From: Gammaproteobacteria bacterium
Lineage (GTDB): Bacteria > Pseudomonadota > Gammaproteobacteria > Pseudomonadales > Azotimanducaceae_A
Assembly (NCBI GenBank): GCA_026713405.1
Contig: JAPOON010000281.1
Location: 1-5,930, forward strand
DNA length: 5,930 bases
Direction: 5' to 3'
The notes under the pieces are model-generated. The model worked only from the letters and a program-made list of their open reading frames with translations, did no database searches and was not told where the DNA came from. Position 1 is the stretch's first letter, and every line of letters starts with the position of its first letter. This document shows positions 5,162 through 5,930 of the stretch, piece by piece. The translations under genes were made by a program, and so were the position numbers.

Positions 5162-5883
5162 CTCAGTAAATCCTCCGGTTTGAAAAGGAGAGAAAACTGG
5201 CGGAAGTGGCGTTCGAATATTTCCGTCTCGGCGGGAACCTCGAACTCACGCGCCTTGTTCACGGCCGCCTCCGCCGACCGGTCGAATTCGGCGTTGCCGC
5301 TCGATTCGACCACCGTCACGCTGACCACCCGCCCCGTCGGTATCAACTCCACGAGCAGCTTGGCCTGCATGCCGAGGCGCGCGCTCAGCGGCCGCGACCA
5401 GTTGGCGACCACCCGCTGGTAGATGCCGAACCGGTAGCTCGCGGCGACTTCTTCGTCGTCGCCCTCGGCGAGTTCGCTGGCCTCGGATTCGAGTGCCTGG
5501 GCGAACGACTGCCGGGCGAGTTCCTGCAGCCGCTGCCGCTGGCGCTCGAGTTCCCGTTTCCGCTCCTCTGCGCGCCGGTCGACCGGGGGCGGCTTGGGCT
5601 GGGCGACCGGTGCGGGCTTGGGCTTTGCCGGCGCTGGTTGCGCCTCCACCGGCGGCGGGGGTGTCACCACCGGCGCCGCCTTCGGCTTCTGCCGGACTTC
5701 TTTCGGCTCCTGCCGAACTTCCGGCTTGAGCACAAGCAGCCGCGACTGGACGATGCGCGGCTTGAACTCCCGCCTTTCCTTCTTTACCCGGTTTCAGCCC
5801 ACGGACAGCGCCGCGACAGCCGCAAGATGGATCAGGGCCGCCAGCAGCAACGGCACGCTGTAGTAACGGAACGCGTAGAGCAT
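5158..5883 (-). CDS. tolA: TolA, inner-membrane energy-transducing protein, interrupted by TGA at codon 30
   Basis: TolA links the TolQR motor to TolB/Pal across the periplasm. The ATG at 5883, with GGAAGG eight bases upstream, opens an N-terminal membrane anchor (residues 10-29, [19 protein letters not shown]). Codon 30 is TGA (5796-5794). The same frame then stays open to the TGA at 5160-5158, so reading codon 30 as an amino acid gives 241 residues. The downstream part has a charged linker, a 7-residue tandem repeat (54-67), a Pro/Lys/Ala-rich TonB-like stretch (about 68-99), a short Arg/Gln helix (about 100-120), and a TonB/TolA C-terminal domain (about 142-241; [27 protein letters not shown]). 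Domain II is much shorter than in the 421-residue E. coli TolA. Conserved anchor His is His19, but the residue four before it is Ala15 instead of Ser. An intact reading frame elsewhere suggests a TGG-to-TGA change or a sequence error. Otherwise only a cytoplasmic fragment from an internal start such as GTG at 5733 could be made. Confidence 0.85.
5681..5722 (-). repeat. 21-bp tandem repeat in tolA encoding [14 protein letters not shown]
   Basis: Two adjacent 21-base units (5702-5722 and 5681-5701) match at 18 of 21 positions and encode EVRQEPK then EVRQKPK. This sits at the start of the periplasmic linker and looks like a recent in-frame duplication. Confidence 0.8.
5794..5796 (-). other. in-frame TGA stop inside tolA
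   Basis: The minus strand reads GGC TGA AAC. It falls directly after the hydrophobic anchor, where a Trp (TGG) would suit a membrane-interface position. TGA is used as the real stop of tolR, tolA, tolB and the SDR gene here, so a reassigned code is not a sensible explanation. Confidence 0.9.
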
Positions 5884-5887
5884 TCGG

Positions 5888-5930
5888 TCAGCCTTCCAGG
5901 TCCAGGGGGTCGGTTATCAGGCCGACGCTC
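5888..5930 (-). CDS. tolR: TolR C-terminus (partial)
   Basis: Only the last 13 codons are present, SVGLITDPLDLEG followed by TGA at 5890-5888. The VGLxTDP ending is characteristic of TolR, the ExbD-like inner-membrane protein that forms the proton-driven motor with TolQ. The stop lies four bases before the tolA ATG, and the tolA Shine-Dalgarno GGAAGG is embedded in the last tolR codons. This implies translational coupling. The identification rests on this short tail and on gene order. Confidence 0.85.
   Translation of the reverse strand, partial: SVGLITDPLDLEG

Noticed and set aside
4013..5422. 469-codon open frame on the plus strand opposite tolB and tolA
   Set aside because: It is antisense to tolB and the tolA 3' half, has no recognisable domain, and is Arg/Val/Gly/His-rich as expected for the mirror of a GC-rich coding strand.
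5794..5796. TGA read as Trp or selenocysteine through an alternative code
   Set aside because: TGA serves as the normal stop of tolR, tolA, tolB and the SDR gene in the same window, the genome is GC-rich, and no SECIS-like hairpin is evident after the codon.
1..5930. Mobile element, CRISPR array, phage or defence system
   Set aside because: No transposase, integrase, terminal repeats, attachment-site duplication of the tRNA 3' end, or spaced repeats are visible.

Overview
This 5.9 kb GC-rich window looks like a gammaproteobacterial chromosome segment. The main support is the tolR-tolA-tolB-pal-cpoB gene order on the minus strand and a tRNA-Lys(UUU) with an encoded CCA end. I cannot name the genus: the sequences are clearly diverged from Escherichia and Pseudomonas. 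No phage, transposon or CRISPR signal is visible, and I see no undescribed multi-gene system.

Right part (about 2227-5930, minus strand): the distal part of the Tol-Pal cell-envelope cluster. The last 13 codons of tolR enter from the right edge, followed closely by tolA, which overlaps tolB by four bases (GTGA). After 70 bases comes pal, and after another 138 bases cpoB (ybgF). The products link the inner membrane (TolR, TolA) through the periplasm (TolB, CpoB) to the outer membrane (Pal). They act in outer-membrane constriction at division and in envelope integrity. The most notable anomaly is an in-frame TGA at codon 30 of tolA, exactly between the membrane anchor and the periplasmic part.

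Middle part (about 1949-2226): a tRNA-Lys gene on the plus strand, convergent with cpoB. A recognisable sigma70-type promoter with a GC-rich discriminator precedes it. The interval left of the tRNA also holds the probable divergent promoter of the next minus-strand gene.

Left part (1-1948, minus strand): a complete classical short-chain dehydrogenase/reductase with a strong Shine-Dalgarno, then a 274-base gap. After the gap comes the first 299 codons of a major facilitator permease that runs off the left edge. Neither has an obvious functional link to Tol-Pal. The permease has no stop inside the window, so it is easily missed by ORF finders that need both ends.

Intergenic structure is the other theme: two adjacent palindromes between tolB and pal, overlapping hairpins between pal and cpoB, a small hairpin between cpoB and the tRNA, and a dyad upstream of the permease. 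All of these are predictions by eye.
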